A DNA stretch of 64,000 nucleotides from Muribaculaceae bacterium Zag1 (GTDB taxonomy: Bacteria > Bacteroidota > Bacteroidia > Bacteroidales > Muribaculaceae): the NCBI GenBank assembly GCA_002633115.1, contig NWBJ01000120.1, positions 1-64,000 on the forward strand, written 5' to 3'. How positions within the stretch are numbered: position 1 is the first letter of the stretch; each line of letters opens with the position of its first letter. Shown here piece after piece: positions 23,962-32,359 of the stretch. The translations under genes were made by a program, and so were the position numbers. The notes beneath the pieces are model-generated. The model saw only the letters and a list, made by a program, of their open reading frames with translations, had not been told where the DNA came from and searched no databases.

Positions 23962-26430
23962 TTATGGCTGGAGACCTCGCGAGGCGAGAAAGGTGGCGAT
24001 GTCGGCCATGGCTGCGGCCTCGCGATCGCTGAGGCGCACTCTCGACTTCTGCGCTCCTCGATACCATAAGTAGAGCGATGGGCGCGAGGTCTGTGTTGGC
24101 TTTTCACCATATTTCTCAACAAATTCCTTGTAATGTGTGCAACGCAGCAAGAATATGTATTCGCGCGAGGTGATCAGATATCGCTGACGCTTGGCCAGCT
24201 CGCGGTCATATTGCTCGCGCTCGTGGGGCTGGAGTGAGATGTGCGAGTTTTGCACATTGTTGTACCAGCGGTACAGTGCCACCTCGTCATTATCCCCAGC
24301 CGAACTCGGCAAATGCTTGCGCGAGTCGAGATAGCGGAGCAATTCCTTGAATCTCTCCTTGAAATTTTTCTTGGCGTGGGGATTGCCAGTGCGCATCGAG
24401 AATTCCTCAGGATATTCCTTGTCAGCCAAACCGATCAGGCCGCCCTCGAATTTCTGGTACGACCGCTTGGTGTCAGAGCCAATCGTGGCGTGCACGCTGT
24501 TGGGGTTTGTCGGGCGTCCGATTTCGGCCAGCCGCTTTGTTATTTCCTCTGACGATAGCGGCACTGGACTCTCCTCGAGTATCTGCGCTATCAATTCGCG
24601 TATGGTCAGCGTATTGTAATCCCAATGCGACAGGCTGTAGGTAGCAGTCTTGCCAATGGGCTTGATGCGCTCAGATGAGAATAGGTGCAACTTGAGGCTG
24701 GTGCGCGGCTTATGCGAATAGTCGGGGTTGCGGCGGTAGAACTCCTTGAACAAATCCTCGAGGCCCATAGGTTGGCCTTTTTCTTCCAGGATTTGGTACA
24801 GCTCATGCTCAAAGTCGATGGCATTGCTCGGCAGTGTCACCATGTGCTCCTTGTCTGACTTCAGGCCGTAGAGCTGGCGCGACATGTGGCTGAGCACGCC
24901 CAAGCTGTCGCGATACAATTCGTGGGTCGGCGCCATCTGCTCCTGGATTACATCCTCGAGGCAAATGCGGCGAGTCTGGGCCGAGCGCGAGCGGTGGTGC
25001 TTGTCGATTGATGCCAGGGCGTCGGTCCAGTTGATGGCCTTGCCCAGTTGGGCTGGCACGGCGAAATAGTGGTCATGAAATCTCACAATCTCTATGCCTT
25101 GTCTCAGGCCCAATATTCCCGATATGGCATTGAGGTTGATTTTGAGGCCGTGAGGGGTGAATTCCTCTTTGGCTATGGCATTGACAATGGCGTTGATATG
25201 CACCACTTGGCCGCTCAGTTCCTTGTAGGTCTTTGAGGTTATCTTGTCGATAGTGCCTCGCAGGTCGGCCGGGGTGATGAAGTCGCGAAGTATCTGGCGA
25301 ATGCGCTCTGATGTCACCCGCGTGGTGTCGGCTATCTGCCTGAGATTCTTGCGCTCGACGGTGATGCCCTGGTAGGCGTCGTACATCGATGCTTGCCTAT
25401 CCTCGGTGTTGAGGAAATAGAAATAAGCGATCAAGAAATAGGGATAATGATTCAGTTTGAGGCGGTCGAGCAGCGCCATCTGCAGTTGGCCCGGTGTAAG
25501 GAAAGGGAAGATTGTGCGAGCCGACATGGCTTCGGCTTCCTCTTTGTTGGCCTCGGCCAGCTCGAGCAGATACTGGCGGAAGTTGCGGAAATTCTTTTGT
25601 ATCTCTTCAGATGTGCGACGTCCGCACTGCGAGATATTGCAAGCCTCGACCGAGAGGCGTTGGCAAAATTCGAGCACGTTGGCGTAATTGATTTCTTCGC
25701 GGCCCAGCACATTGATGGCTCGCCGACTCATTTGTCCCACGATTTCTGAGAACCTTTTCTCAATCACCGGGGTGAGGTTGGCCGGAATGTAAGTGTATAA
25801 CATCGCGTTGAGGCGAGAGTCAAATTGGCGCGTCACTTCGCGCAGGGTGGCGTTGGCGCGTTCCAAATAAGCCTTCTCCTCCACGCCGCCCTTTGTCAGC
25901 AACGACACGGCGCTCAATATCTCTTTGCCTAATTGCCATACCCCCTCCATCGTAGCGTACGACACAGTTTTGTCAAATGTGAATAGCTGCGAGGGGTGGC
26001 CGAGCACAGTGTTGAAAAACGCCGACGGGGTAGGGTAAATCTTCAAGAAGACCGCCCTTACCTCTGGCGCTGCGCTATCGGCATGCATTTGGAAAGCTTC
26101 GGTCGTCTGAGGCTGGAACGACTTGGGCACACTGTAGATGTATGGGTACGCCTCTTGGTTCTTTGCCTTTTCGCTTTTTTCTTTTCGTGATGTGAGGGAT
26201 TTGTTGAGCTTTGCGACGCGGTTGGCTCGATAATCCTTGATGACGCGTTCTAATTCGAGCGTAGTTTTTTTACCGCAATTCTTAATTGATGTGATGTCGT
26301 TGGCCTCAACATAGCGGATGAGGCTTACAATGTCGGTGATGCCAATGGCGCGGCAGCAATTTTTTGCGCGAGCCGACAGTGAATCAATCGTAGCGTCAAA
26401 TATCTGTTCTGTACTGGCCGTTGTATCCAT
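23962..26430 (-). CDS. Large protein with alpha-CTD-like, sigma-region-4-like and winged-helix-like modules
   Basis: An 822-residue cytoplasmic protein with no signal peptide or membrane segment. Residues 17-66 (LSARAKNCCRAIGITDIVSL, then SIKNCGKKTTLELERVI) match the helix-hairpin-helix fold of the RNA polymerase alpha C-terminal domain; a second copy is at 234-285 (MSRRAINVLGREEI..., ISQCGRRTSEEIQKN). Residues 362-384 (NLRQIADTTRVTSERIRQIL) look like sigma region 4.2. Segments 540-602 and 608-672 look like winged helices (HARE-HTH-like). The C-terminus has two related blocks with LYRWYNNVQNS and LYLWYRGAQKS, like helicase-associated DNA-binding repeats. No catalytic motif is visible. It probably binds DNA and perhaps RNA polymerase; this is inference. 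It is transcribed alone, divergent from ileS. Confidence 0.7.
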   Translation of the reverse strand: MDTTASTEQIFDATIDSLSARAKNCCRAIGITDIVSLIRYVEANDITSIKNCGKKTTLELERVIKDYRANRVAKLNKSLTSRKEKSEKAKNQEAYPYIYSVPKSFQPQTTEAFQMHADSAAPEVRAVFLKIYPTPSAFFNTVLGHPSQLFTFDKTVSYATMEGVWQLGKEILSAVSLLTKGGVEEKAYLERANATLREVTRQFDSRLNAMLYTYIPANLTPVIEKRFSEIVGQMSRRAINVLGREEINYANVLEFCQRLSVEACNISQCGRRTSEEIQKNFRNFRQYLLELAEANKEEAEAMSARTIFPFLTPGQLQMALLDRLKLNHYPYFLIAYFYFLNTEDRQASMYDAYQGITVERKNLRQIADTTRVTSERIRQILRDFITPADLRGTIDKITSKTYKELSGQVVHINAIVNAIAKEEFTPHGLKINLNAISGILGLRQGIEIVRFHDHYFAVPAQLGKAINWTDALASIDKHHRSRSAQTRRICLEDVIQEQMAPTHELYRDSLGVLSHMSRQLYGLKSDKEHMVTLPSNAIDFEHELYQILEEKGQPMGLEDLFKEFYRRNPDYSHKPRTSLKLHLFSSERIKPIGKTATYSLSHWDYNTLTIRELIAQILEESPVPLSSEEITKRLAEIGRPTNPNSVHATIGSDTKRSYQKFEGGLIGLADKEYPEEFSMRTGNPHAKKNFKERFKELLRYLDSRKHLPSSAGDNDEVALYRWYNNVQNSHISLQPHEREQYDRELAKRQRYLITSREYIFLLRCTHYKEFVEKYGEKPTQTSRPSLYLWYRGAQKSRVRLSDREAAAMADIATFLASRGLQP

Positions 26431-26484
26431 GATTCAAGGTAATAAATTATTCTCACAAATCTTCGGTAGGATGAGATTATACGG

Positions 26485-26492
26485 CAAAGATA
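26485..26492 (-). promoter_or_regulatory. Possible -7 element for the 822-residue protein gene
   Basis: The minus strand reads TATCTTTG, matching TAnnTTTG, 55 bases before the ATG at 26430. No exact -33 TTTG is present at the usual distance. The remaining 180 bases up to the ileS promoter are AT-rich without other recognisable features. Confidence 0.4.
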
Positions 26493-26672
26493 CAAATTAT
26501 ATTGAATAAAAGTAAAGATTTTGCCATTAATTTGTCACTTATATTAGATTTTTAGCATAATTTAAGTAGATGTTTACTAAAAGTTATAAATTCACGAGCC
26601 GATGATTTTTAGATGCTTACCAAAAATTACTCCTCCTCGAGGCGAGAAAAATGCTCCGGAGATTAAGATTAG

Positions 26673-26704
26673 TTTGTATATGTCCCATAAAATTAGTAAT
26701 TTTG
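26673..26704 (+). promoter_or_regulatory. ileS promoter (TTTG-N20-TAATTTTG)
   Basis: TTTG at 26673-26676, a 20-bp spacer and TAATTTTG at 26697-26704 match the Bacteroidetes consensus. The ATG of ileS is 40 bases downstream. The leader is too short for a T-box. Confidence 0.8.
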
Positions 26705-26743
26705 CACCGCAAATATTGTAACTTATAAAGCTGAATTATCTAT

Positions 26744-29700
26744 ATGAAGAAATTCCATGAATACTCAGGCCTCAACCTTTCTGATGTGAATAGAGAAGTG
26801 CTGAAGCAATGGAATGAAAGCTCGCTCTTTGAGCAGAGCCTCAAGGAGAGGGAGGGTTGCCCCTCGTTTGTGTTCTACGAAGGACCCCCTTCGGCCAACG
26901 GCATGCCCGGCATACACCATGTGCTGGCTCGCACCATCAAGGACATCTTCTGTCGCTACAAGACCATGAAAGGATTCCACGTAAAGCGCAAAGCTGGCTG
27001 GGACACCCATGGTCTGCCCGTCGAACTCGGCGTGGAGAAAGCCCTCGGAATCACTAAGGAAGACATCGGCAAGAAGATTTCGGTAGACGAGTACAACGCT
27101 GCTTGCCGCCGCGAGGTCATGAAATACACCCGCGAATGGGAGAACCTGACCAACTCGATGGGCTACTGGGTCGACATGTCAGACCCCTACATCACTTATG
27201 ACAATCGCTACATCGAGAGCGTGTGGTGGCTGCTGGCCCAGATGCACAAAAAGGGTTACCTCTACAAAGGATATACCATACAGCCGTATTCTCCGGCTGC
27301 CGGCACCGGCTTGAGTTCGCACGAGCTCAATCAGCCTGGCTGCTATCGCGATGTCAAGGACACCACTTGCATCGCCCAGTTTGCCATGAAAGATCCCAAG
27401 CCGTCGATGACCGGCTGGGGCAAGCCTTATTTCTTGGCTTGGACCACTACTCCCTGGACCTTGCCCTCGAATACCGCTCTGGCAGTAGGTCCCTCTATTA
27501 AATATAATGTGGTGCGCACCTATAATCCATATTCTTGCAATCCCATCACCGTGATCATCGCCGACGCGCTGATGGATAGCGTGCTCAATCCCAAGGCTAA
27601 GGATATCGCCCTGGCCGACTACAAGCCCGGCGACAAGCTGGTGCCCTACGAGGTGGTCGACAGCCTGATGGGCATCGACCTGGTGGGCATGCGCTACGAG
27701 CAACTGATGCCTTGGGTCAATCCCGGCGAGGGCGCTTTCCGCGTGATTGCTGGCGATTTCGTAAGCACCGAGGATGGCACCGGCATCGTGCATATCGCCG
27801 GCACATTCGGCGCTGACGACTTCAGGGTGTCAAAGCAGAATGGCGTGCCACCGTTGCACATGACCGACCTCAACGGCAATATCCGACCGATGGTCGACCA
27901 GAAGGGACGCTTCTACGCTATCGAAGACCTCGACCCGGCCTTTGTTGAGCAAATGGTCAATGTCGAGGAGTACAAGCCTTGGGCTGGCAAATATGTCAAG
28001 AATGCTTACAATCCTGAAGCCACCGAGGACACTGAAACTCTCGATGTCGAGCTGTGCATGTATCTCAAGCAGAGAGACATGGTATTCAAGATCGAGAAGC
28101 ATGTGCACAGCTATCCGCATTGCTGGCGCACCGACAAGCCCGTGCTTTACTACCCGCTCGACAGCTGGTTTATCAAGACCCCCGATGCTCGCGAGCGCCT
28201 GATGGAACTCAACACCACTATCAATTGGAAACCGGCCTCGACCGGTACTGGCCGCTTTGGCAAGTGGCTTGAGAATCTGCAGGACTGGAACCTGTCGCGC
28301 AGCCGCTATTGGGGCACCCCGCTGCCCATCTGGCGCACTGAGGACGGCCAAGAAGAAATCTGCATCGACTCGGTCGAGACATTATATAAGGAGATTGACA
28401 AGGCCGTCAAGGCTGGAGTGATGGAAAAGAATCCTCTGGCCGAGGCTGGATTCGTGCCCGGCGTCTACACCAAGGAGAATTACGAGAAGATTGACCTGCA
28501 TCGTCCTTATGTCGACGACATCGTGCTGGTTTCGCCTTCAGGCAAGCCTATGCGCCGCGAACTCGACCTGATCGACGTGTGGTTCGACTCTGGTTCGATG
28601 CCTTACGCTCAGATACACTATCCGTTTGAGAACAAAGAAGCATTTGACCGTGGCGACCTCTATCCGGCAGACTTCATCGCCGAGGGCGTAGACCAAACTC
28701 GCGGTTGGTTCTTCACCCTCCATGCAATCGCTGGCATGGTGTTCGACTCTGTGTCATACAAGGCTGTAGTATCCAACGGCTTGGTGCTCGACAAATTCGG
28801 CAACAAGATGTCAAAGCGTCTTGGCAACGCCGTCAATCCTTTTGAGGCTATTGAGAAATACGGCTCCGACCCTCTTCGCTGGTACATGATTGCCAACTCC
28901 TCGCCATGGGACAACCTGAAATTTGACGAGGCCGGTGTGCAAGAGGTTGCTCGCAAACTCTTTGCTACGCTTTACAACACCTACTCATTCTTTGCCCTCT
29001 ATGCCAATGTCGACGGCTTTACTGGCAAGGAGCCTCAAGTGCCAGTGAGCGAGCGCCCCGAGATTGACCGTTGGATCCTCTCGCTGCTCAATTCGCTCAT
29101 TGCCGAGGTCGATGCCGACTTGGCCGACTATGAGCCCACCAAGGCCGCTCGCGCCATCAACGAGTTTGTCAACGACAACCTCTCGAACTGGTACGTGCGC
29201 CTCAATCGCAAGCGCTTCTGGGGCGGCGAGATGGACAAGGACAAACTCTCGGCTTACCAGACTCTCTACACTTGCCTTGAGACTTTGGCTCTGCTTATCG
29301 CTCCAATTTCGCCCTTCTATGCCGACCAGCTGTATCAAGACCTCGAGGCTCCAAGGGTGGAAGAGACCAAGTCGGTGCACCTGGCTCACTTCCCCGTGGC
29401 TGATCAGGCTCTAATCGACAAGGCTCTCGAGCAGCGCATGGCTCTGGCACAGACCATCACTTCGCTCGTGCTGTCGCTGCGCCGCAAGGCCAACCTCAAG
29501 GTGCGCCAGCCGCTGTCAGAGCTCATGGTGCCAGCTATCGACGATGAGCAGCACCGCATGATCGAGGCAATGAAGCAGCTGATCCTCACCGAGGTGAATG
29601 TCAAGGAGATGAAGATAGTGGGCAGCGACGAGGGCGTGCTTGTCAAAAAAGTCAAGCCTGACTTCAAGAAGCTCGGCCCGAAGCACGGCAAGCAGATGAA

Positions 29701-30163
29701 GGCTGTGGCTGCAGCCATCGCCGCTCTGACCCAGCAGCAAATCGCACAGCTCGAGCGCGAGGGCAGCTTGGCAATAGCCTTGACCCAAGGCGAGGCTGTA
29801 ATCGATGCCGCTGATGTCGAGATTATCTCAGAGGACATCCCCGGTTGGCTCGTGGCCAACGAGGGCAATGTGACCGTAGCTTTGGATATTACCCTCACGC
29901 CTGAACTCAAGAAGGAGGGCCTGGCACGCGACATCGTGAACCGTGTGCAAAACCTGCGCAAGAGCCGCGATTACCAGATCACCGACCGCATCAACCTGGT
30001 GTTTGGCCACAATCCCGAGACCGACGAGGCCATCGCCGACTTCAGTGAATACATCGCTTCGCAAGTGCTCGCCACATCGGTGGTTGTCACTGACCTGGCC
30101 GAGCCGCAAGAAGTGCTCGATATCGACGGTGTGAAACTCCCCGTGAGCATCACACTCGCCTGA
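26744..30163 (+). CDS. ileS: Isoleucyl-tRNA synthetase
   Basis: A 1139-residue class I synthetase. The ATP-binding HIGH motif appears as GIHH (56-59, in SANGMPGIHHVL) and KMSKS as KMSKR (688-692, in FGNKMSKRLGN). Between them lies the CP1 editing domain (WTTTPWTLPSNTALAVGP), which hydrolyses Val-tRNA(Ile). The C-terminal anticodon-binding region runs from about 800 to the end. The large size and absence of a C-terminal zinc-knuckle Cys set resemble the eukaryote-like IleRS class often found in Bacteroidetes (inferred); that class tends to tolerate mupirocin. It begins a run of five plus-strand genes. Confidence 0.97.
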   Translation: MKKFHEYSGLNLSDVNREVLKQWNESSLFEQSLKEREGCPSFVFYEGPPSANGMPGIHHVLARTIKDIFCRYKTMKGFHVKRKAGWDTHGLPVELGVEKALGITKEDIGKKISVDEYNAACRREVMKYTREWENLTNSMGYWVDMSDPYITYDNRYIESVWWLLAQMHKKGYLYKGYTIQPYSPAAGTGLSSHELNQPGCYRDVKDTTCIAQFAMKDPKPSMTGWGKPYFLAWTTTPWTLPSNTALAVGPSIKYNVVRTYNPYSCNPITVIIADALMDSVLNPKAKDIALADYKPGDKLVPYEVVDSLMGIDLVGMRYEQLMPWVNPGEGAFRVIAGDFVSTEDGTGIVHIAGTFGADDFRVSKQNGVPPLHMTDLNGNIRPMVDQKGRFYAIEDLDPAFVEQMVNVEEYKPWAGKYVKNAYNPEATEDTETLDVELCMYLKQRDMVFKIEKHVHSYPHCWRTDKPVLYYPLDSWFIKTPDARERLMELNTTINWKPASTGTGRFGKWLENLQDWNLSRSRYWGTPLPIWRTEDGQEEICIDSVETLYKEIDKAVKAGVMEKNPLAEAGFVPGVYTKENYEKIDLHRPYVDDIVLVSPSGKPMRRELDLIDVWFDSGSMPYAQIHYPFENKEAFDRGDLYPADFIAEGVDQTRGWFFTLHAIAGMVFDSVSYKAVVSNGLVLDKFGNKMSKRLGNAVNPFEAIEKYGSDPLRWYMIANSSPWDNLKFDEAGVQEVARKLFATLYNTYSFFALYANVDGFTGKEPQVPVSERPEIDRWILSLLNSLIAEVDADLADYEPTKAARAINEFVNDNLSNWYVRLNRKRFWGGEMDKDKLSAYQTLYTCLETLALLIAPISPFYADQLYQDLEAPRVEETKSVHLAHFPVADQALIDKALEQRMALAQTITSLVLSLRRKANLKVRQPLSELMVPAIDDEQHRMIEAMKQLILTEVNVKEMKIVGSDEGVLVKKVKPDFKKLGPKHGKQMKAVAAAIAALTQQQIAQLEREGSLAIALTQGEAVIDAADVEIISEDIPGWLVANEGNVTVALDITLTPELKKEGLARDIVNRVQNLRKSRDYQITDRINLVFGHNPETDEAIADFSEYIASQVLATSVVVTDLAEPQEVLDIDGVKLPVSITLA

Positions 30164-30211
30164 ACAATACCTTATTTATAATGGGGCACTCCCCGCAAAT
30201 TGATTACGCTT

Positions 30212-30586
30212 ATGGCTGAAAAGACACGCTACACCGACGAAGAGCTGCAAGAGTTCAAGGAGCTGATTCTTGCCAAGCTCGAAAAGGCCCAGAAAGAAAA
30301 CGAGCGGTTGCGTGAAACCGTCAACAACGGCGACGGCAACGATGTGGCTGACACGTCACCCACATTCAAAGTGCTCGAGGAGGGCGCCGGCACTCTCGAG
30401 AAGGAGCATGCTGCCCGCATGGCCGAGCGCCAGCGCCAATTCATACAGCATCTGCAGGCAGCGCTGGTGAGAATAGAGAACAAGACCTACGGCATCTGCC
30501 GCGTCACTGGCCAACTGATCCCCAAAGAGAGGCTGAGAGCCGTGCCCCACGCCACTCTCAGCGTCGATGCCAAAAAGAACAAATAA
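30212..30586 (+). CDS. TraR/DksA-family regulator without the C4 zinc finger
   Basis: A 124-residue protein starting at 30212 (MAEKTRYTDEELQEF). A long coiled-coil (about 10-85) is followed by the DksA/TraR-type tail IENKTYGICRVTGQLIPKER LRAVPHATLS. DksA proteins enter the RNA polymerase secondary channel. Only one Cys remains where classic members have four, so zinc is probably not bound; this form is common in Bacteroidetes. It lies 48 bases after ileS and just before lspA. Its regulatory targets are unknown. Confidence 0.85.
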   Translation: MAEKTRYTDEELQEFKELILAKLEKAQKENERLRETVNNGDGNDVADTSPTFKVLEEGAGTLEKEHAARMAERQRQFIQHLQAALVRIENKTYGICRVTGQLIPKERLRAVPHATLSVDAKKNK

Positions 30587-30604
30587 AAAAGCAACCTCAG
30601 ATTG

Positions 30605-31276
30605 ATGAAATTGCATCGAGGCGCAGTGGCGCTCATCATCATCTTGGTAGTAGTGGCGCTTGACCAGTGGCTCAAAATCTGGGTCAAGACCCACTTCTAC
30701 CTGGGTGAACATGTTGATATTCTTCCCTTTTTTCAGTTGCGATTTGTCGAGAATCCCGGCATGGCATTTGGCTGGGAACTCGGCAGCAAGCTATTTTTGA
30801 CCATATTCAGAATCATTGTGGTGGTGCTGCTGTCGATATACCTGTATCGATTGCGGCGCGTTACGCTGGCCCCGATGGGATATGTGGTGTGCGTGGCCCT
30901 GATCATAGCCGGGGCGGCCGGCAACATATTCGACTGCGTATTCTACGGCGAGATATTCACCGACCCATACCCGCCTCGGGTGGCCCATTTCGTGCCTTGG
31001 GGCGATGGCTATGCTCCGCTATTCCATGGCAAGGTGGTCGACATGCTGTATTTCCCGCTTTTCGCCTTCCAGTGGCCCGAGTGGATGCCCTGGGTCGGCG
31101 GCAAGGTCTTCTCATTCTTCGACCCGGTGTTCAACCTGGCTGATGCGGCCATTTCGGTTGGCATGATTGTGCTGCTATTGTTTTATTCGCGCTATGTGAT
31201 GGTGAGCAGCAACGCAGATGTTGAAAAAATCCATGCACGGCATGATGAAAAAGAAAAAGACGATAAAGAAGCATAA
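30605..31276 (+). CDS. lspA: Lipoprotein signal peptidase (signal peptidase II)
   Basis: A 223-residue inner-membrane aspartyl protease that removes signal peptides from prolipoproteins. Four hydrophobic segments are visible (about 5-25, 60-80, 85-105, 180-200). Catalytic aspartates lie in AGAAGNIFDCVFYG and VFNLADAAISVG, and VENPGMAFG is the first conserved block. An insertion with several Pro and Trp residues (EIFTDPYPPRVAHF...WPEWMPWVGG) makes it longer than the E. coli enzyme of 164 residues, as in other Bacteroidetes. ATG at 30605 is preferred over TTG at 30602. Its end overlaps the next gene. Confidence 0.95.
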   Translation: MKLHRGAVALIIILVVVALDQWLKIWVKTHFYLGEHVDILPFFQLRFVENPGMAFGWELGSKLFLTIFRIIVVVLLSIYLYRLRRVTLAPMGYVVCVALIIAGAAGNIFDCVFYGEIFTDPYPPRVAHFVPWGDGYAPLFHGKVVDMLYFPLFAFQWPEWMPWVGGKVFSFFDPVFNLADAAISVGMIVLLLFYSRYVMVSSNADVEKIHARHDEKEKDDKEA

Positions 31277-32090
31277 CCCCTTGACGCCGAGCGGCCTCAC
31301 CGCTCGGCGCTTGCGGTTTTGCGCCATTGCTATGCTGCTCCTATGCTTGGCTTCATGCAATGGCATACCGAGCTATGTGGTCGGGCCGAAGAAAATGTCG
31401 GAGGTGTTGGCCGATATGCACACGGCCGAGGCTGTGATCGATATGCGCCACAATCAGTATCCCAACGATTCGACCAAGTTGGCCCTCAAGCAGTCGGTGT
31501 TTGAGGCCAATGGCATCACGCAGCGTGATTTCGACACTTCGCTTGTGTGGTATGCCCATCACATGGACAAATACATCGACCTGTACCAGCGCACAATCGA
31601 AATCCTCGAGAAGCGCAGCGCGCAGGCCGGCAGCTTGGCCATGGCGGTGTCGATGTCGATGGCTGGCGACTCGGTCAATGTGTGGGGCGCCTCGCCTTTT
31701 ATCCTGCTCACCGACAAGTTGCCTTCGCGAATGGTGACTTTTGATATTTCGGCTGATGAGAACTGGGAGCCGGGTGACTCGTATGTGTGGCGTATCAAGC
31801 TGATCGATGGCGAAGGCTCGAATGTCAACTGGAACATCACAGCCAATTACACCGACAGCATTGTCGAGTTTATCAGCCTCAACACTACTATGCAGGGCTG
31901 GAATGAAATCACATTCATCTCAGACAGCACAAAACAGATGCAGCGGCTGCGTGGAGCCTTCGAGGCCACCAACGACAACAAGCCCATGCTCTGGGTTGAC
32001 AGCATACAGCTGTTGCGCAAGCGCCTCAACCCCCAGACCTATCGCCTGCGTCATCGCCAACGCGCCTATCCCGACCTCACCACCTATTAA
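31218..32090 (+). CDS. DUF4296-domain lipoprotein
   Basis: A 290-residue protein whose N-terminus overlaps lspA by 59 bases; a start at 31242 or 31245 (MKKKKTIKKHN) would shorten the overlap. A lipoprotein signal ends LLLCLASC, so the mature Cys is at about residue 47. The DUF4296 domain follows (KKMSEVLADMHTAEAVIDMR), and the C-terminal part looks beta-rich (SYVWRIKLIDGEGSNVNWNI). The gene regularly follows lspA in Bacteroidales. Its function is unknown; an envelope lipoprotein matured by the adjacent peptidase is likely. Confidence 0.85.
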   Translation: MLKKSMHGMMKKKKTIKKHNPLTPSGLTARRLRFCAIAMLLLCLASCNGIPSYVVGPKKMSEVLADMHTAEAVIDMRHNQYPNDSTKLALKQSVFEANGITQRDFDTSLVWYAHHMDKYIDLYQRTIEILEKRSAQAGSLAMAVSMSMAGDSVNVWGASPFILLTDKLPSRMVTFDISADENWEPGDSYVWRIKLIDGEGSNVNWNITANYTDSIVEFISLNTTMQGWNEITFISDSTKQMQRLRGAFEATNDNKPMLWVDSIQLLRKRLNPQTYRLRHRQRAYPDLTTY

Positions 32091-32091
32091 T

Positions 32092-32307
32092 ATGCCCAAA
32101 ATCCCCTATAAAAAAGTATTGGCCCACCGAATCCTCCACGAGGGCAAAACCTACGTCATGTCAATCGCCGAGATTTCCCCCGATGGCAAGAACGTGAAGG
32201 TTTATCCTTATACAGAGGAAACCCCTGGAACAGCATTTATAAACGGAGCCATCGAAATCATGAAGGATTCCGATGGCAAAATTATAATAATGAAAAATGA
32301 AAAATGA
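32092..32307 (+). CDS. Small conserved hypothetical protein
   Basis: A 71-residue protein, MPKIPYKKVLAHRILHEGKT..., beginning two bases after the stop of the DUF4296 gene. It has a beta-rich pattern (YVMSIAEISPDGKNVKVYPY) and no signal peptide. Tight spacing and the same strand suggest it is the last gene of the ileS run. Its stop lies in the palindrome that forms the terminator. Function unknown. Confidence 0.7.
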   Translation: MPKIPYKKVLAHRILHEGKTYVMSIAEISPDGKNVKVYPYTEETPGTAFINGAIEIMKDSDGKIIIMKNEK

Positions 32308-32347
32308 AGAATGAAAAATACCATCCGGATGGTATTTTTCATTCTTC
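32306..32347. terminator. Perfect 21-bp palindrome, bidirectional terminator
   Basis: Arms 32306-32326 and 32327-32347 are exact complements with no spacer (centre ATCC-GGAT) and end in A-rich/T-rich tracts on the two sides. It separates the ileS run (plus) from the convergent aminotransferase gene (minus). The AATGAAAAATGAAGAATG-type tract also occurs near 43330 and 63700. Confidence 0.8.
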
Positions 32348-32359
32348 ATTCTTCATTCT

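Noticed and set aside
26430-26744. Possible T-box or riboswitch before ileS
   Set aside because: A good promoter at 26673-26704 leaves a leader of about 35 nt, too short for a T-box, and no specifier structure is visible.
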